From Methylophilus sp. 42 (GTDB taxonomy: Bacteria; Pseudomonadota; Gammaproteobacteria; Burkholderiales; Methylophilaceae), in contig NZ_KB913031.1 of assembly GCF_000384155.1 (NCBI RefSeq), positions 558,001 to 622,000 of the forward strand: a stretch of 64,000 bases of DNA, read 5' to 3'. Under the pieces are notes generated by a model, which searched no databases, was not told where the DNA came from, and worked only from the letters and a program-made list of their open reading frames with translations. Positions 21,262 through 30,663 of this stretch are shown here, piece by piece (position 1 is the stretch's first letter; each line of letters begins with the position of its first letter). Made by a program: the position numbers and the translations under genes.

Positions 21262-21570
21262 ATGGCAGCTCAAAAAATTCGTATCCGTCTGAAAGCATTT
21301 GACTATCGTTTGATCGACCAATCTGCTTTGGAAATCGTAGATACTGCTAAACGTACTGGTGCAGTTGTTAAAGGTCCAGTGCCATTGCCAACACGTATCG
21401 AGCGCTTTGACATTCTGCGTTCACCACACGTGAACAAAACTTCCCGTGACCAGTTTGAAATCCGTACCCATCAGCGTTTGATGGACATCGTGGATCCAAC
21501 AGATAAAACTGTTGATGCATTGATGAAGCTGGATTTGCCAGCTGGCGTGGATGTAGAAATCAAGCTTTAA
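21262..21570 (+). CDS. rpsJ: 30S ribosomal protein S10 (NusE)
   Basis: 102 residues, full length. Ribosomal protein and transcription elongation partner (NusE) that binds NusB and the NusG KOW domain. Conserved [21 protein letters not shown] and the loop [25 protein letters not shown]-like segment are visible. Unlike in E. coli it is cut off from rplC by a 14-bp hairpin and a promoter, and from tuf by a terminator, so it is nearly a monocistronic unit. Confidence 0.97.
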   Translation: MAAQKIRIRLKAFDYRLIDQSALEIVDTAKRTGAVVKGPVPLPTRIERFDILRSPHVNKTSRDQFEIRTHQRLMDIVDPTDKTVDALMKLDLPAGVDVEIKL

Positions 21571-21586
21571 TTTAAAAGCTGACATT

Positions 21587-21618
21587 ACAATAACCTTTTC
21601 AAAAGAAAAGGTTATTGT
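21587..21618 (+). terminator. Long hairpin between rpsJ and rplC
   Basis: Perfect 14-bp stem (ACAATAACCTTTTC with GAAAAGGTTATTGT) and an AAAA loop. No T tract follows. The right arm ends in the -35 element of the rplC promoter. Confidence 0.65.
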
Positions 21619-21643
21619 CAAATCTAGAATAGTTCGGTATAAT
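21615..21643 (+). promoter_or_regulatory. Promoter of the rplC-rpsQ group
   Basis: TTGTCA (21615-21620), 17-bp spacer, consensus TATAAT (21638-21643). The -35 overlaps the right arm of the preceding hairpin. Confidence 0.82.
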
Positions 21644-21655
21644 CCGCGCTCTTCG

Positions 21656-21681
21656 GTGGACGGTCAATTGTAATCGTCCAC
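21656..21681 (+). promoter_or_regulatory. Leader hairpin upstream of rplC
   Basis: GTGGACG pairs with CGTCCAC around a 12-nt loop, between the promoter and the rplC start. Candidate autoregulatory leader of the group (in E. coli L4 acts on the S10 leader); the role is inferred from position only. Confidence 0.4.
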
Positions 21682-21705
21682 TTTAACTATTATAAGGAAC
21701 TGATC

Positions 21706-22356
21706 ATGAGCTTAGGGCTTATTGGTCGCAAAGTGGGCATGACCCGCATTTTTACAGATGAAGGCGCAAGCATTCCTGTAACTGTGCTGGAAGTGATTCC
21801 TAACCGCGTGACACAAGTTAAGACAGTCGCAACGGATGGCTATACAGGCCTGCAGGTTGCTTACGGTGAGCGTCGTGCCAGCCGTATCAACAAAGCGTTG
21901 ACTGGTCACTTTGCCAAAGCGGGCGTAACTGCCGGTGCTGGTATCAAAGAATTCAATGTGGCTGAAGATGTATTGGCTAACTTCCAAGTAGGTGGAAATG
22001 TCACTGTTGATATTTTCTCTGTTGGTCAGTTGGTTGATGTGACAGGTACTTCCATCGGTAAAGGTTTTGCCGGTGCGATCAAGCGTCATAACTTCTCCTC
22101 CAACCGTGCTTCTCACGGTAACTCACGTTCGCACAACGTACCAGGCTCTATCGGTATGGCGCAGGATCCAGGTCGAGTATTCCCTGGTAAGCGCATGCCT
22201 GGCCATTTGGGTGATGCTAAAGTCACAACCCAAAACCTGGAAATCGTTCGTGTAGACGCAGAGCGTAACCTGTTGTTGATTAAAGGTTCCGTACCTGGCT
22301 CTAAAGGTGGCAATGTTGTTGTACGTCCAGCCATCAAAGCGAAAGGGGCTAAATAA
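21706..22356 (+). CDS. rplC: 50S ribosomal protein L3
   Basis: 216 residues. Early-assembling 23S rRNA binding protein near the peptidyl transferase centre. Conserved [15 protein letters not shown] at the N terminus and [20 protein letters not shown], containing the glutamine that is methylated by PrmB in E. coli. Stop overlaps the rplD ATG (TAATG). Confidence 0.98.
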   Translation: MSLGLIGRKVGMTRIFTDEGASIPVTVLEVIPNRVTQVKTVATDGYTGLQVAYGERRASRINKALTGHFAKAGVTAGAGIKEFNVAEDVLANFQVGGNVTVDIFSVGQLVDVTGTSIGKGFAGAIKRHNFSSNRASHGNSRSHNVPGSIGMAQDPGRVFPGKRMPGHLGDAKVTTQNLEIVRVDAERNLLLIKGSVPGSKGGNVVVRPAIKAKGAK

Positions 22357-22982
22357 TGGAACTGAAATTAATCGATCAAAACGGCAAGGTAGCTAAAAAA
22401 GGCGTTGATGCGTCTGACGTTACTTTCGGTCGTGAATTTAACGAGTCCCTGGTGCATGAAGTGGTTGTTGCTTATCTGGCAAACGCTCGTACTGCGACTC
22501 GTGCACAAAAAACACGTGCAACCGTTGCTCACACGACACACAAGCCATATGCGCAAAAAGGTACTGGTAACGCCCGTGCCGGTATGGCATCCAGCCCGAT
22601 CTGGCGTGGAGGCGGTCGCGCATTCCCAAACAGCCCTAACGAAAACTACAGCCACAAAGTAAACCGTAAGGCTTACCGTGCTGGTATGCAGACTATTTTG
22701 TCTGAGTTGGTACGTCAGGACCGTTTGAAGGTAGTGGACGATTTTTCAATCGACTCACCAAAAACTAAACAATTCGTACAAAAAATCAATGCTCTGGGCA
22801 TCGATGGCGGTGTATTGCTGTTGACTGACGGTTTTGATGAGAATTTGTACTTGTCTTCCCGTAACCTGCCAAACGTATTGGTGGTTGAAGCGCAGTATGC
22901 TGATCCAGTAAGTCTGGTGCGTTTCCCTAACGTTTTGGTCACAGCCAATGCTGTGAAAAAACTTGAGGAGATCTTGGCATGA
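22356..22982 (+). CDS. rplD: 50S ribosomal protein L4
   Basis: 208 residues. Lines the exit tunnel through its extended loop ([20 protein letters not shown]); in E. coli it is the repressor of the S10 operon. The start overlaps the rplC stop by one base, and the stop overlaps the rplW start by four (ATGA). Confidence 0.98.
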   Translation: MELKLIDQNGKVAKKGVDASDVTFGREFNESLVHEVVVAYLANARTATRAQKTRATVAHTTHKPYAQKGTGNARAGMASSPIWRGGGRAFPNSPNENYSHKVNRKAYRAGMQTILSELVRQDRLKVVDDFSIDSPKTKQFVQKINALGIDGGVLLLTDGFDENLYLSSRNLPNVLVVEAQYADPVSLVRFPNVLVTANAVKKLEEILA

Positions 22983-23293
22983 TTACCGCAGCAACTAAAA
23001 CACAAGATCGTTTATTGCAAGTGATTTTGGCGCCTCAGATTACTGAAAAAGCAACTTTCATTGCTGACAAACATCAGCAAATTGCTTTCAAGGTACGCAC
23101 TGACGCGACTAAGCCAGAAATTAAAGCGGCTGTTGAACTGGTGTTCAAAGTCGAAGTGGCTTCTGTATCTGTGATTAACGTCGCAGGTAAAGTGAAGCGT
23201 GCTGGCCGTCGTATTGGTAAGCGTAATGACTGGAAAAAAGCTTATGTGAGCTTGAAGCCAGGTCAAGAAATTAACTTTGCAGCTGGCGAATAA
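22979..23293 (+). CDS. rplW: 50S ribosomal protein L23
   Basis: 104 residues. Exit-tunnel rim protein that docks trigger factor and SRP. Conserved [20 protein letters not shown] and the [20 protein letters not shown] segment. Four-base ATGA overlap with rplD. Confidence 0.97.
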   Translation: MITAATKTQDRLLQVILAPQITEKATFIADKHQQIAFKVRTDATKPEIKAAVELVFKVEVASVSVINVAGKVKRAGRRIGKRNDWKKAYVSLKPGQEINFAAGE

Positions 23294-23304
23294 GGAGAGA
23301 AGAC

Positions 23305-24138
23305 ATGGCATTAGTTAAAGTCAAACCAACTTCCCCCGGTCGTCGCGGTGTATTGAAAGTCGTTACACCAGATTTGCACAAAGGCAAACCTTACGCGCCA
23401 CTGTTGGAAAGTCAAAGTAAAAACGCCGGTCGTAACAACAACGGCCGCATTACAACCCGTCACCAAGGTGGTGGTCATAAGCAGCATTACCGTATTGTTG
23501 ACTTCCGTCGCAATAAAGATGGTATTCCTGCGACTGTAGAGCGTATTGAGTACGATCCAAACCGTACGGCGAACATTGCACTGTTGTGCTACGCCGATGG
23601 TGAGCGTCGTTACATCATTGCACCACGTGGCATTGCTGCCGGTGCACAGTTGATCAGCGGTTCTGAAGCGCCTATCCGTGCTGGTAATGCATTGCCTTTG
23701 CGCAACATTCCAGTGGGTAGCACGATTCACTGCATCGAAATTCAACCAGGCAAAGGTGCGCAAATCGCCCGTTCAGCAGGTACATCAGTACAGTTGCTGG
23801 CACGTGAAGGCTCCTACGCTCAGTTGCGTTTGCGTTCAGGTGAAGTGCGCCGTGTGCACGTTGACTGCAAAGCCACATTGGGCGAAGTAGGTAACGAAGA
23901 GCATTCACTGCGTTCTATCGGTAAAGCTGGTGCAATGCGCTGGCGTGGTGTTCGTCCTACCGTTCGCGGTGTGGTGATGAACCCGGTTGATCACCCGCAC
24001 GGTGGTGGTGAAGGCCGTACCGCTGCTGGTATGAACCCTGTGTCACCATGGGGTCAGAAAACTAAGGGTTATCGTACTCGTAAGAATAAGCGTACTGATA
24101 ACATGCGTGTAAGTCGTCGTCCGAGAAATGTAAGGTAA
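23305..24138 (+). CDS. rplB: 50S ribosomal protein L2
   Basis: 277 residues. Essential for subunit association and peptidyl transfer. Contains the conserved [19 protein letters not shown] and the C-terminal [14 protein letters not shown] motif with the functionally important histidine, then a basic tail. Confidence 0.99.
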   Translation: MALVKVKPTSPGRRGVLKVVTPDLHKGKPYAPLLESQSKNAGRNNNGRITTRHQGGGHKQHYRIVDFRRNKDGIPATVERIEYDPNRTANIALLCYADGERRYIIAPRGIAAGAQLISGSEAPIRAGNALPLRNIPVGSTIHCIEIQPGKGAQIARSAGTSVQLLAREGSYAQLRLRSGEVRRVHVDCKATLGEVGNEEHSLRSIGKAGAMRWRGVRPTVRGVVMNPVDHPHGGGEGRTAAGMNPVSPWGQKTKGYRTRKNKRTDNMRVSRRPRNVR

Positions 24139-24143
24139 TCGCT

Positions 24144-24419
24144 ATGGCACGTTCTATTAAAAAAGGTCCATTTGTGGACGCTCACTTGGCTAAGAAAGTC
24201 GAAACTGCCACTGCGAACCGCGACAGAAAACCAATTAAAACCTGGTCACGTCGTTCGACTGTCTTGCCAAACTTTATTGGTTTAACCATCGCAGTGCACA
24301 ACGGTAGACAACATGTGCCTGTGTTGATTTCTGAAAACATGGTTGGTCACAAACTCGGTGAATTTGCGTTGACACGTACGTTCAAGGGTCACGCGGCTGA
24401 TAAAAAAGCGAAGAAGTAA
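24144..24419 (+). CDS. rpsS: 30S ribosomal protein S19
   Basis: 91 residues. Head protein of the small subunit, contacts A-site tRNA and bridge B1a. Starts [15 protein letters not shown]; conserved [15 protein letters not shown]. Five bases after rplB. Confidence 0.98.
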   Translation: MARSIKKGPFVDAHLAKKVETATANRDRKPIKTWSRRSTVLPNFIGLTIAVHNGRQHVPVLISENMVGHKLGEFALTRTFKGHAADKKAKK

Positions 24420-24429
24420 GGGGCTGATT

Positions 24430-24768
24430 ATGCAAGTTACTGCAGTTTTAAAAGGCGTACACCTTTCTCCGCAAAAAGCGCGTCTGGTGGCTGACCTGGT
24501 CCGTGGCAAAAAAGTAGATCAAGCACTGAATATCCTGGCATTCACCCCTAAGCGTGGTGCCGAGATTATCAAAAAAGTGGTTTTGTCTGCGATTGCTAAC
24601 GCCGAACATAACAATGGTGCTGATATCGACACATTGAAGGTGACTTCAATCTATGTGGATAAAGGCTTGGTGATGAAGCGTATCCGTGCACGTGCAAAAG
24701 GTCGCGCTGGTCGTATTACGAAACCAACCTGTCATATTCATGTGACAGTCGGTGACTCAAAGGAATAA
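24430..24768 (+). CDS. rplV: 50S ribosomal protein L22
   Basis: 112 residues. Its long hairpin lines the nascent-peptide tunnel near the macrolide site. Conserved [17 protein letters not shown] and the [19 protein letters not shown] loop. One base separates it from rpsC. Confidence 0.98.
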   Translation: MQVTAVLKGVHLSPQKARLVADLVRGKKVDQALNILAFTPKRGAEIIKKVVLSAIANAEHNNGADIDTLKVTSIYVDKGLVMKRIRARAKGRAGRITKPTCHIHVTVGDSKE

Positions 24769-24769
24769 T

Positions 24770-25483
24770 ATGGGACAGAAAATTCATCCAATTGGGTTCC
24801 GTTTGAGCGTTCAGAAAAACTGGGCCTCACGTTGGTACTCTAATAGCCAGAACTTCCCTGCGATGTTGCAAGGCGACATCAAAGTGCGCGAGTTCTTGAA
24901 CAAGAAACTGGCGAGTGCTGCTGTGAGCCGTATCGTGATTGAGCGTCCTGCTAAGAACGCAAAAATCACGATCCACAGTGCACGTCCTGGTGTTGTGATT
25001 GGTAAGAAAGGCGAAGATATCGAATCTTTGCGTTCTAGCCTGCAAGGCCTGATGGGCGTGCCAGTGCACCTGAACATTGAGGAAGTGCGTAAACCAGAAT
25101 TGGACGCTACTTTGATCGCACAATCCATTGCACAGCAATTGGAAAAGCGCGTGATGTTCCGCCGCGCCATGAAACGTGCCATGCAAAACGCGATGCGTTT
25201 GGGCGCACAAGGTATCAAGATCATGAGTTCCGGTCGTTTGAACGGTATCGAAATCGCACGTACCGAGTGGTATCGTGAAGGCCGTGTGCCTTTGCATACA
25301 CTGCGTGCTGATATCGATTACGGTGTGGCTGAGGCTTCAACCACCTACGGTATTATCGGAATTAAAGTTTGGGTATTCAAAGGCGAGATCTTCGGTGACA
25401 ACGCTGCTAACGCTGCCGTTGCTGATGCTGAGCCAGAGAAAAAAGTAAGAAAGCCGAGGGCTAAAGATGCTGCAACCAGCTAG
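24770..25483 (+). CDS. rpsC: 30S ribosomal protein S3
   Basis: 237 residues. mRNA entry-site protein with a KH domain ([19 protein letters not shown]). Start [12 protein letters not shown] at ATG 24770; the frame extends slightly upstream into rplV but that is not family sequence. The basic C-terminal tail overlaps the start of rplP by 17 nt. Confidence 0.98.
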   Translation: MGQKIHPIGFRLSVQKNWASRWYSNSQNFPAMLQGDIKVREFLNKKLASAAVSRIVIERPAKNAKITIHSARPGVVIGKKGEDIESLRSSLQGLMGVPVHLNIEEVRKPELDATLIAQSIAQQLEKRVMFRRAMKRAMQNAMRLGAQGIKIMSSGRLNGIEIARTEWYREGRVPLHTLRADIDYGVAEASTTYGIIGIKVWVFKGEIFGDNAANAAVADAEPEKKVRKPRAKDAATS

Positions 25484-25883
25484 ACAGAAATACCGTAAGA
25501 TGCAAAAGGGTCGCAATAAAGGTATTGCGACTACTGGTAACAAGGTGAGCTTTGGTGAATTTGGTTTGAAAGCGGTCGGTCGCGGTCGTTTGACAGCACG
25601 CCAGATTGAAGCTGCACGTCGTGTGATGACTCGTCACATTAAACGTGGTGGCCGCGTTTGGATTCGTGTGTTCCCGGATCAACCGATCTCTAAGAAACCT
25701 GCTGAAGTACGTATGGGTAACGGTAAAGGTAGCGTGGACTACTACATCGCCCAGATTCAGCCAGGCAAAATGCTGTACGAAATGGATGGCGTGAGCGAAG
25801 AGCTGGCACGTGAGGCTTTCAAATTGGCTGCTGCGAAGCTGCCAGTCGAAACTACATTCATGACCCGTCAAATTGGCAGTTAA
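25467..25883 (+). CDS. rplP: 50S ribosomal protein L16
   Basis: 138 residues. Binds at the A-site side of the large subunit and helps tRNA accommodation. Starts [19 protein letters not shown]; contains [19 protein letters not shown] and [15 protein letters not shown]. The start lies 17 nt inside rpsC, giving translational coupling. Confidence 0.98.
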   Translation: MLQPARQKYRKMQKGRNKGIATTGNKVSFGEFGLKAVGRGRLTARQIEAARRVMTRHIKRGGRVWIRVFPDQPISKKPAEVRMGNGKGSVDYYIAQIQPGKMLYEMDGVSEELAREAFKLAAAKLPVETTFMTRQIGS

Positions 25884-25895
25884 GGAGTAGTAACG

Positions 25896-26090
25896 ATGAA
25901 AGCTTCTGAATTGAGAGCAAAGTCAGCAGATGAGCTCAATAACGAGTTGGTTGAGTTGCGCCGTGCGCAGTTTTCTCTGCGCATGCAAGTAGCCACCCAA
26001 CAATTGAACAAAGTAGATCAGCTGGGTAAAGTGCGCAAAGATATCGCTCGCGTGAACTCTGTATTGGCTGAGAAAGCGAAACAGGCATGA
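25896..26090 (+). CDS. rpmC: 50S ribosomal protein L29
   Basis: 64 residues, two-helix protein at the tunnel exit beside L23. Starts [20 protein letters not shown]; conserved [21 protein letters not shown] precedes the ATG. Stop overlaps the rpsQ start (ATGA). Confidence 0.97.
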   Translation: MKASELRAKSADELNNELVELRRAQFSLRMQVATQQLNKVDQLGKVRKDIARVNSVLAEKAKQA

Positions 26091-26344
26091 TGACTGAAAA
26101 AGCGAAAGTAGTACGCAGTTTGACTGGCCGCGTGGTAAGCAACAAGATGGATAAAACCGTGACTGTGCTTGTCGAGCGCAAAGTGAAACACCCTCTGATT
26201 GGTAAAGTGGTTGTTAAATCGAACAAGTTCCATGCACATGATGAAACAAATGCATGTAACGAAGGCGATGTTGTGACAATCACAGAAACACGCCCATACT
26301 CCAAGAGCAAATCTTGGATTGTAAGCAAAATCGAAGCTAAATAA
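26087..26344 (+). CDS. rpsQ: 30S ribosomal protein S17
   Basis: 85 residues, OB-fold primary 16S rRNA binder. Contains [23 protein letters not shown]-type core, here [20 protein letters not shown]. Two start candidates, 26087 (overlapping the rpmC stop) and 26090. Last gene before a terminator. Confidence 0.97.
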   Translation: MMTEKAKVVRSLTGRVVSNKMDKTVTVLVERKVKHPLIGKVVVKSNKFHAHDETNACNEGDVVTITETRPYSKSKSWIVSKIEAK

Positions 26345-26364
26345 GGCTTCAAATATAAAACCGG

Positions 26365-26391
26365 AAAAACGCTTGTCATAAGCGTTTTTTT
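26365..26391 (+). terminator. Terminator after rpsQ
   Basis: AAAAACGCTT pairs with AAGCGTTTTT around a GTCAT loop, ending in a run of seven T. It splits the S10-type and spc-type groups. The -35 of the next promoter begins inside its left arm and loop. Confidence 0.88.
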
Positions 26392-26402
26392 GGTTGTATA
26401 AT
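26373..26402 (+). promoter_or_regulatory. Promoter of the rplN-rpmJ (spc) group
   Basis: TTGTCA (26373-26378), 18-bp spacer and consensus TATAAT (26397-26402). The -35 lies in the terminator left arm and loop, and the spacer contains the terminator T run. Confidence 0.78.
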
Positions 26403-26533
26403 GTTGGACTTTTCGGTGCCCGCCTTAGTTGGCATGTAGCTGGCACCCCAATACTGACCGTGGTCTATTGGCCGAAATTGTGAAAGCAAGCGGCTGTAGT
26501 GGTTATAACGGATTAAGTTGGAGATTATTTCTC

Positions 26534-26902
26534 ATGATTCAAATGCAATCTCGGCTTGAAGTAGCCGACAACACTGGTGCGCGTTCCGTTCAGTGTATCA
26601 AAGTCTTGGGTGGTTCCAAGCGTCGTTATGCCAGCATTGGCGACATCATCAAGGTCAGCATTAAAGATGCTGCGCCGCGTGGTCGCGTCAAAAAAGGTGA
26701 AATCTACAACGCTGTGGTTGTGCGCACTGCTAAAGGTGTTCGCCGTCCAGATGGTTCGTTAGTTAAATTTGATGCCAATGCCGCAGTCTTGTTGAATAAC
26801 AAGCTGGAGCCTATTGGTACGCGTATTTTTGGCCCTGTGACTCGTGAATTGCGTAGTGAGCGCTTCATGAAGATTGTTTCACTGGCGCCTGAAGTGTTGT
26901 AA
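26534..26902 (+). CDS. rplN: 50S ribosomal protein L14
   Basis: 122 residues. Intersubunit bridge B8 protein. Starts [20 protein letters not shown], the standard N terminus, although the frame is open about 100 nt upstream. Long leader of about 120 nt from the promoter. Confidence 0.98.
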   Translation: MIQMQSRLEVADNTGARSVQCIKVLGGSKRRYASIGDIIKVSIKDAAPRGRVKKGEIYNAVVVRTAKGVRRPDGSLVKFDANAAVLLNNKLEPIGTRIFGPVTRELRSERFMKIVSLAPEVL

Positions 26903-26921
26903 TTGGCTTGGAGACAATCAA

Positions 26922-27239
26922 ATGAGCAAAATTCGCAAAGGTGACCAGGTCATTTTAAATACAGGTAAAGATGCAGGTAAAACAGGTGCTGTTTTAAGCG
27001 TCTTGCCAACAGGCCATGTAGTGGTTGAAGGTTTGAATGTGGTTAAAAAACACACTCGCCCAAACCCGATGCGTGGTATCACTGGTGGCATCATCAGCAA
27101 GGAAATGCCGGTAGACGGCTCCAATGTGGCAATCTTCAATGCTGCAACACAAAAAGCTGATCGTGTTGGTTTTAAGGTACTGGAAGATGGTCGCAAGATT
27201 CGTGTATTCAAATCTAGCGGCGAGTCTATCGACGCATAG
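26922..27239 (+). CDS. rplX: 50S ribosomal protein L24
   Basis: 105 residues with an N-terminal KOW motif ([20 protein letters not shown]). Assembly initiator of the large subunit. ATG 26922 chosen for the family N terminus after GGAG. Confidence 0.97.
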   Translation: MSKIRKGDQVILNTGKDAGKTGAVLSVLPTGHVVVEGLNVVKKHTRPNPMRGITGGIISKEMPVDGSNVAIFNAATQKADRVGFKVLEDGRKIRVFKSSGESIDA

Positions 27240-27247
27240 GATAATAT

Positions 27248-27787
27248 ATGGCACGTTTAAAACAGTATTATAACGATAGCGTGGTTGCCAAATTGACAGA
27301 ACAATTTGGTTATACATCTGCAATGCAGGTTCCGCGTATCGAGAAAATTACCCTGAACATGGGTGTGGGCGAGGCTGTGGCTGACAAAAAAGTCATGGAA
27401 AACGCTGTTGCTGATATGCAGAAAATTGCAGGTCAGAAACCAATCGTAACCAAGGCTAAGAAATCTGTCGCTGCATTTAAGATCCGTGACGACTATCCTG
27501 TTGGTTGCAAGGTAACGCTGCGTCGTGAGCGCATGTATGAATTCCTGGATCGCCTGATCACTGTGGCTATTCCTCGTATTCGTGACTTCCGTGGTATCTC
27601 TGGCAAGTCTTTTGACGGCCGTGGTAACTACAACATGGGCGTGAAAGAGCAAATCATTTTCCCAGAAATCGAATACGATAAAATCGATGCGCTGCGCGGG
27701 ATGAACATCACGATTACTACAACTGCGAAAACAGACGAAGAAGCGAAAGCTCTTTTGGCTGCGTTCAGTTTCCCTTTCAGAGGTTAA
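27248..27787 (+). CDS. rplE: 50S ribosomal protein L5
   Basis: 179 residues. Binds 5S rRNA with L18 and contacts the P-site tRNA. Conserved [20 protein letters not shown] and the [20 protein letters not shown] loop. Confidence 0.98.
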   Translation: MARLKQYYNDSVVAKLTEQFGYTSAMQVPRIEKITLNMGVGEAVADKKVMENAVADMQKIAGQKPIVTKAKKSVAAFKIRDDYPVGCKVTLRRERMYEFLDRLITVAIPRIRDFRGISGKSFDGRGNYNMGVKEQIIFPEIEYDKIDALRGMNITITTTAKTDEEAKALLAAFSFPFRG

Positions 27788-27790
27788 GTC

Positions 27791-28096
27791 ATGGCAAAAG
27801 TATGTATGACAGAGCGCGAGCAAAAGCGTCGCGAAACCGTTAAAAAATATGCAGCTAAACGTGCTGAATTGGTTGCTGCTAGCAACGATCAGTCTGCCAG
27901 CGTCGAAGATCGCATGGCTGCTCGTTTGAAGTTGCAAAGTCTGCCGCGCAACTCCAGTCCTGTTCGCACACGTAACCGTTGTGCTTTGACTGGTCGTCCA
28001 CGTGGTGTGTTTAGTAAATTTGGTATCGCACGTAACGAGTTGCGTAAATTGATGATGGCTGGTCACGTACCAGGCGTCACCAAGGCCAGCTGGTAA
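27791..28096 (+). CDS. rpsN: 30S ribosomal protein S14, zinc-independent form
   Basis: 101 residues, the long form without zinc-binding CxxC pairs. Ends [21 protein letters not shown]. Three bases after rplE. Confidence 0.97.
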   Translation: MAKVCMTEREQKRRETVKKYAAKRAELVAASNDQSASVEDRMAARLKLQSLPRNSSPVRTRNRCALTGRPRGVFSKFGIARNELRKLMMAGHVPGVTKASW

Positions 28097-28110
28097 CGGA
28101 GGAGTAGAAC

Positions 28111-28506
28111 ATGAGTATGAGTGATCCGATTGCCGATATGTTGACCCGTATTCGTAACGCGCAACGTACGAATAAAACAACCGTTTCAATGCCTGCTTCT
28201 AAAGTGAAGGGCGCTATTGCAAACGTGTTGAAAGATGAAGGTTACATCGATGATTTCAACGTTCAAAACAATGACGGTAAGCCAGTTTTGAACATTAGCC
28301 TGAAATACTATGCCGGTCGTCCAGTAATTGAGAAGATTGAGCGTGTATCCAAGCCAGGTTTGCGTATTTATAAAGGTAGTCAGAACCTGCCTAAAGTGAT
28401 GAACGGTTTAGGTGTGACTATCGTTTCCACTTCTAGAGGCGTGATGACTGATCGTAAAGCACAAGCTGCCGGTATCGGTGGTGAAGTTTTGTGCATCGTG
28501 GCCTAA
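28111..28506 (+). CDS. rpsH: 30S ribosomal protein S8
   Basis: 131 residues. Central-domain 16S rRNA binder; in E. coli it represses the spc operon at the L5 start. Starts [18 protein letters not shown]; ends with [23 protein letters not shown] 28117 is an alternative. GGAGG-like site upstream. Confidence 0.98.
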   Translation: MSMSDPIADMLTRIRNAQRTNKTTVSMPASKVKGAIANVLKDEGYIDDFNVQNNDGKPVLNISLKYYAGRPVIEKIERVSKPGLRIYKGSQNLPKVMNGLGVTIVSTSRGVMTDRKAQAAGIGGEVLCIVA

Positions 28507-28517
28507 GGAGAATCAAT

Positions 28518-29051
28518 ATGTCACGTGTTGCTAAAAACCCGATTGCGATTCCTGCGAAAGTAGAAGTTGTAATTTCTCCTTCAGAGATCTCCGTAAGCGG
28601 TCCTCTGGGTAAGTTAAGCCAAGCATTGGTTTCAGAAATTTCTGTTTCCCGTGAAGGTGAAGAATTGTTGGTTAAAGCGACCAGCGAAACACAACATGCA
28701 AGAGCGATGTCAGGTACGACTCGCGCTTTGCTGGCCAATATGGTGCAAGGTGTTTCTACTGGCTTTACCCGTAAATTGTCACTGATTGGTGTTGGCTACA
28801 AAGCAAATGCTCAAGGTTCTACCCTGAACCTGGAGTTAGGCTACTCTCACCCGATTAACCACAAAATGCCTGAAGGCGTGACTGTGCAAACACCTACTCC
28901 TACAGAGGTGATTTTGACTGGCGCTAACAAGCAAGTGGTTGGTCAAGTGGCTGCGCAGATTCGTGCTTACCGTGCTCCTGAGCCATATAAAGGCAAAGGT
29001 GTTCGTTATGCAGATGAAGTGGTCACTATTAAAGAGACCAAGAAAAAATAA
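28518..29051 (+). CDS. rplF: 50S ribosomal protein L6
   Basis: 177 residues, two repeated domains near the factor-binding site. Starts MSRVAKNPIAIPAKVEV at ATG 28518; C-terminal signature PEPYKGKGVRYADEVV. A nine-codon upstream extension overlaps rpsH and is not used. Confidence 0.97.
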   Translation: MSRVAKNPIAIPAKVEVVISPSEISVSGPLGKLSQALVSEISVSREGEELLVKATSETQHARAMSGTTRALLANMVQGVSTGFTRKLSLIGVGYKANAQGSTLNLELGYSHPINHKMPEGVTVQTPTPTEVILTGANKQVVGQVAAQIRAYRAPEPYKGKGVRYADEVVTIKETKKK

Positions 29052-29059
29052 CTAAGGCA

Positions 29060-29080
29060 CTTGCAGCGTAATGCTGCAAG
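29060..29080 (+). other. Hairpin between rplF and rplR
   Basis: Perfect 8-bp stem CTTGCAGC with GCTGCAAG, loop GTAAT, in a 75-nt gap that is unusually wide for this operon. No T run; possible processing or translational control element. Confidence 0.45.
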
Positions 29081-29126
29081 GTTAGACACTGGCCTTAACA
29101 GTGAATCAACATTAAAGGTAAATTCA

Positions 29127-29480
29127 ATGAAGAACGTAAATAACCGCTTGCGCAGAGCACGTAAAACCCGTGCCAAAATCGCCGAGTTAAAAGTTACACG
29201 TTTGAGTGTACATCGCACCAATACCAATATCTACGCACAGATCATTGCTGAAACTGGCGATCGCGTATTGGCGAGTGCATCCACCGTTGAGGCTGAAGTG
29301 CGTCAACAACTGAAAAATGGCGGCAACATCGAAGCTGCAACCCTGATTGGTAAGCGTATTGCTGAAAAAGCAGCGCAGGCTGGTATTACCACTGTTGCAT
29401 TTGATCGTTCAGGCTACAAGTATCACGGTCGTATCAAGGCTTTGGCCGAAGCTGCCCGTGAAACCGGTCTCAAATTCTAA
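29127..29480 (+). CDS. rplR: 50S ribosomal protein L18
   Basis: 117 residues. 5S rRNA binder. Starts [20 protein letters not shown]; conserved [16 protein letters not shown] and the C-terminal [20 protein letters not shown]. The open frame upstream crosses the hairpin and lacks family sequence. Confidence 0.97.
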   Translation: MKNVNNRLRRARKTRAKIAELKVTRLSVHRTNTNIYAQIIAETGDRVLASASTVEAEVRQQLKNGGNIEAATLIGKRIAEKAAQAGITTVAFDRSGYKYHGRIKALAEAARETGLKF

Positions 29481-29494
29481 GGGTGAGATAAAGA

Positions 29495-30001
29495 ATGGCT
29501 AAAGATATTGAACAGCAGCAAACCGATGGTTTGCGCGAAAAAATGATTACCGTTAACCGTGTAAGTAAAACGGTTAAAGGCGGTCGTATCATGAGCTTCG
29601 CTGCGTTGACCGTAGTTGGTGATGGTGATGGTGCCGTTGGTATGGGTAAAGGTAAAGCACGTGAAGTGCCAGTGGCTGTACAAAAAGCCATGGACGAAGC
29701 CCGTCGTAACATGGTTAAAGTGAACCTGAACAACGGTACATTGCATCACGCAGTGACTGGCGTTCACGGTGCAGCCAAAGTGCTGATTCAGCCAGCTTCT
29801 GAAGGTACCGGTATTATTGCCGGTGGTGCAATGCGCGCTATCTTCGAAGTAATGGGTGTGACTAACGTGGTTGCAAAAAGTATTGGTTCTACCAATCCTT
29901 ACAACCTGGTTCGCGCAACTTTGAACGGTTTGGCATCCATGAATACGCCGGCTGAAATCGCCGCTAAACGTGGTAAGACCGTAGAAGAAATCAGAGGTTA
30001 A
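29495..30001 (+). CDS. rpsE: 30S ribosomal protein S5
   Basis: 168 residues. Fidelity protein at the mRNA entry. dsRBD-like N-terminal domain with [20 protein letters not shown] and the [13 protein letters not shown]-type loop (here [20 protein letters not shown]). C-terminal domain follows. Confidence 0.98.
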   Translation: MAKDIEQQQTDGLREKMITVNRVSKTVKGGRIMSFAALTVVGDGDGAVGMGKGKAREVPVAVQKAMDEARRNMVKVNLNNGTLHHAVTGVHGAAKVLIQPASEGTGIIAGGAMRAIFEVMGVTNVVAKSIGSTNPYNLVRATLNGLASMNTPAEIAAKRGKTVEEIRG

Positions 30002-30003
30002 TC

Positions 30004-30198
30004 ATGGCTAAAGCAAAAAAAGAGAGCGCTACTTTAAAAGTAACGTTGGTTAGAAGTTTGATTGGTCGTATTGAAGCACACAAAGCCACTGTACGTGGTC
30101 TGGGTCTGCGTCGTATGCACCACACTGTAGAAGTGCAGGACACTCCTGAAATTCGCGGCATGATCAATGCAGTGAGTTATCTTTTGAAGGTTGAATAA
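30004..30198 (+). CDS. rpmD: 50S ribosomal protein L30
   Basis: 64 residues, small mixed-fold protein; conserved [20 protein letters not shown] and [20 protein letters not shown]. Two bases on each side to neighbours. Confidence 0.97.
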   Translation: MAKAKKESATLKVTLVRSLIGRIEAHKATVRGLGLRRMHHTVEVQDTPEIRGMINAVSYLLKVE

Positions 30199-30200
30199 TC

Positions 30201-30638
30201 ATGCAATTAAACACGATTAAGCCTGCTGCAGGCGCAAAAAAAGCACCTCGTCGTTTAGGTCGTGGCATTGGCTCTGGTTTAGGTAAAACTGGTGGCCGTG
30301 GTCATAAAGGTCAAAAATCCCGTGCTGGCGGTTTTCATAAAGTCGGTTTCGAAGGTGGTCAAATGCCTTTGCAACGTCGTCTGCCAAAACGTGGTTTTAA
30401 CTCACTGACACAAGCTGACACCGCACGTATCCGTACTAGCGAATTGGCTTTGGTTGATGCCGAAGTGATCGACATCTTGTCTTTGAAAGCTGCCAAATTG
30501 GTGCCTGTATCTGCAAAAGCAGTGAAGGTTTACCTGTCTGGTGAAGTGACTGCCAAAGTACAGGTTCAAGGGTTGTTGTTGACTAAAGGTGCTCAAGCTG
30601 CCATCGAATCTGCTGGCGGAAAAGTACTTGAAGTCTAA
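30201..30638 (+). CDS. rplO: 50S ribosomal protein L15
   Basis: 145 residues. The glycine/arginine-rich N-terminal extension ([20 protein letters not shown]) penetrates 23S rRNA; the globular C-terminal domain ends [12 protein letters not shown]. Confidence 0.98.
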   Translation: MQLNTIKPAAGAKKAPRRLGRGIGSGLGKTGGRGHKGQKSRAGGFHKVGFEGGQMPLQRRLPKRGFNSLTQADTARIRTSELALVDAEVIDILSLKAAKLVPVSAKAVKVYLSGEVTAKVQVQGLLLTKGAQAAIESAGGKVLEV

Positions 30639-30663
30639 TCAGTTGTAAGAAAAGAGTATCAGC

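Noticed and set aside
27257-28189. 310-codon minus-strand open frame across rplE-rpsN-rpsH
   Set aside because: Antisense to three conserved ribosomal protein genes, no ribosome binding site or recognisable domain.
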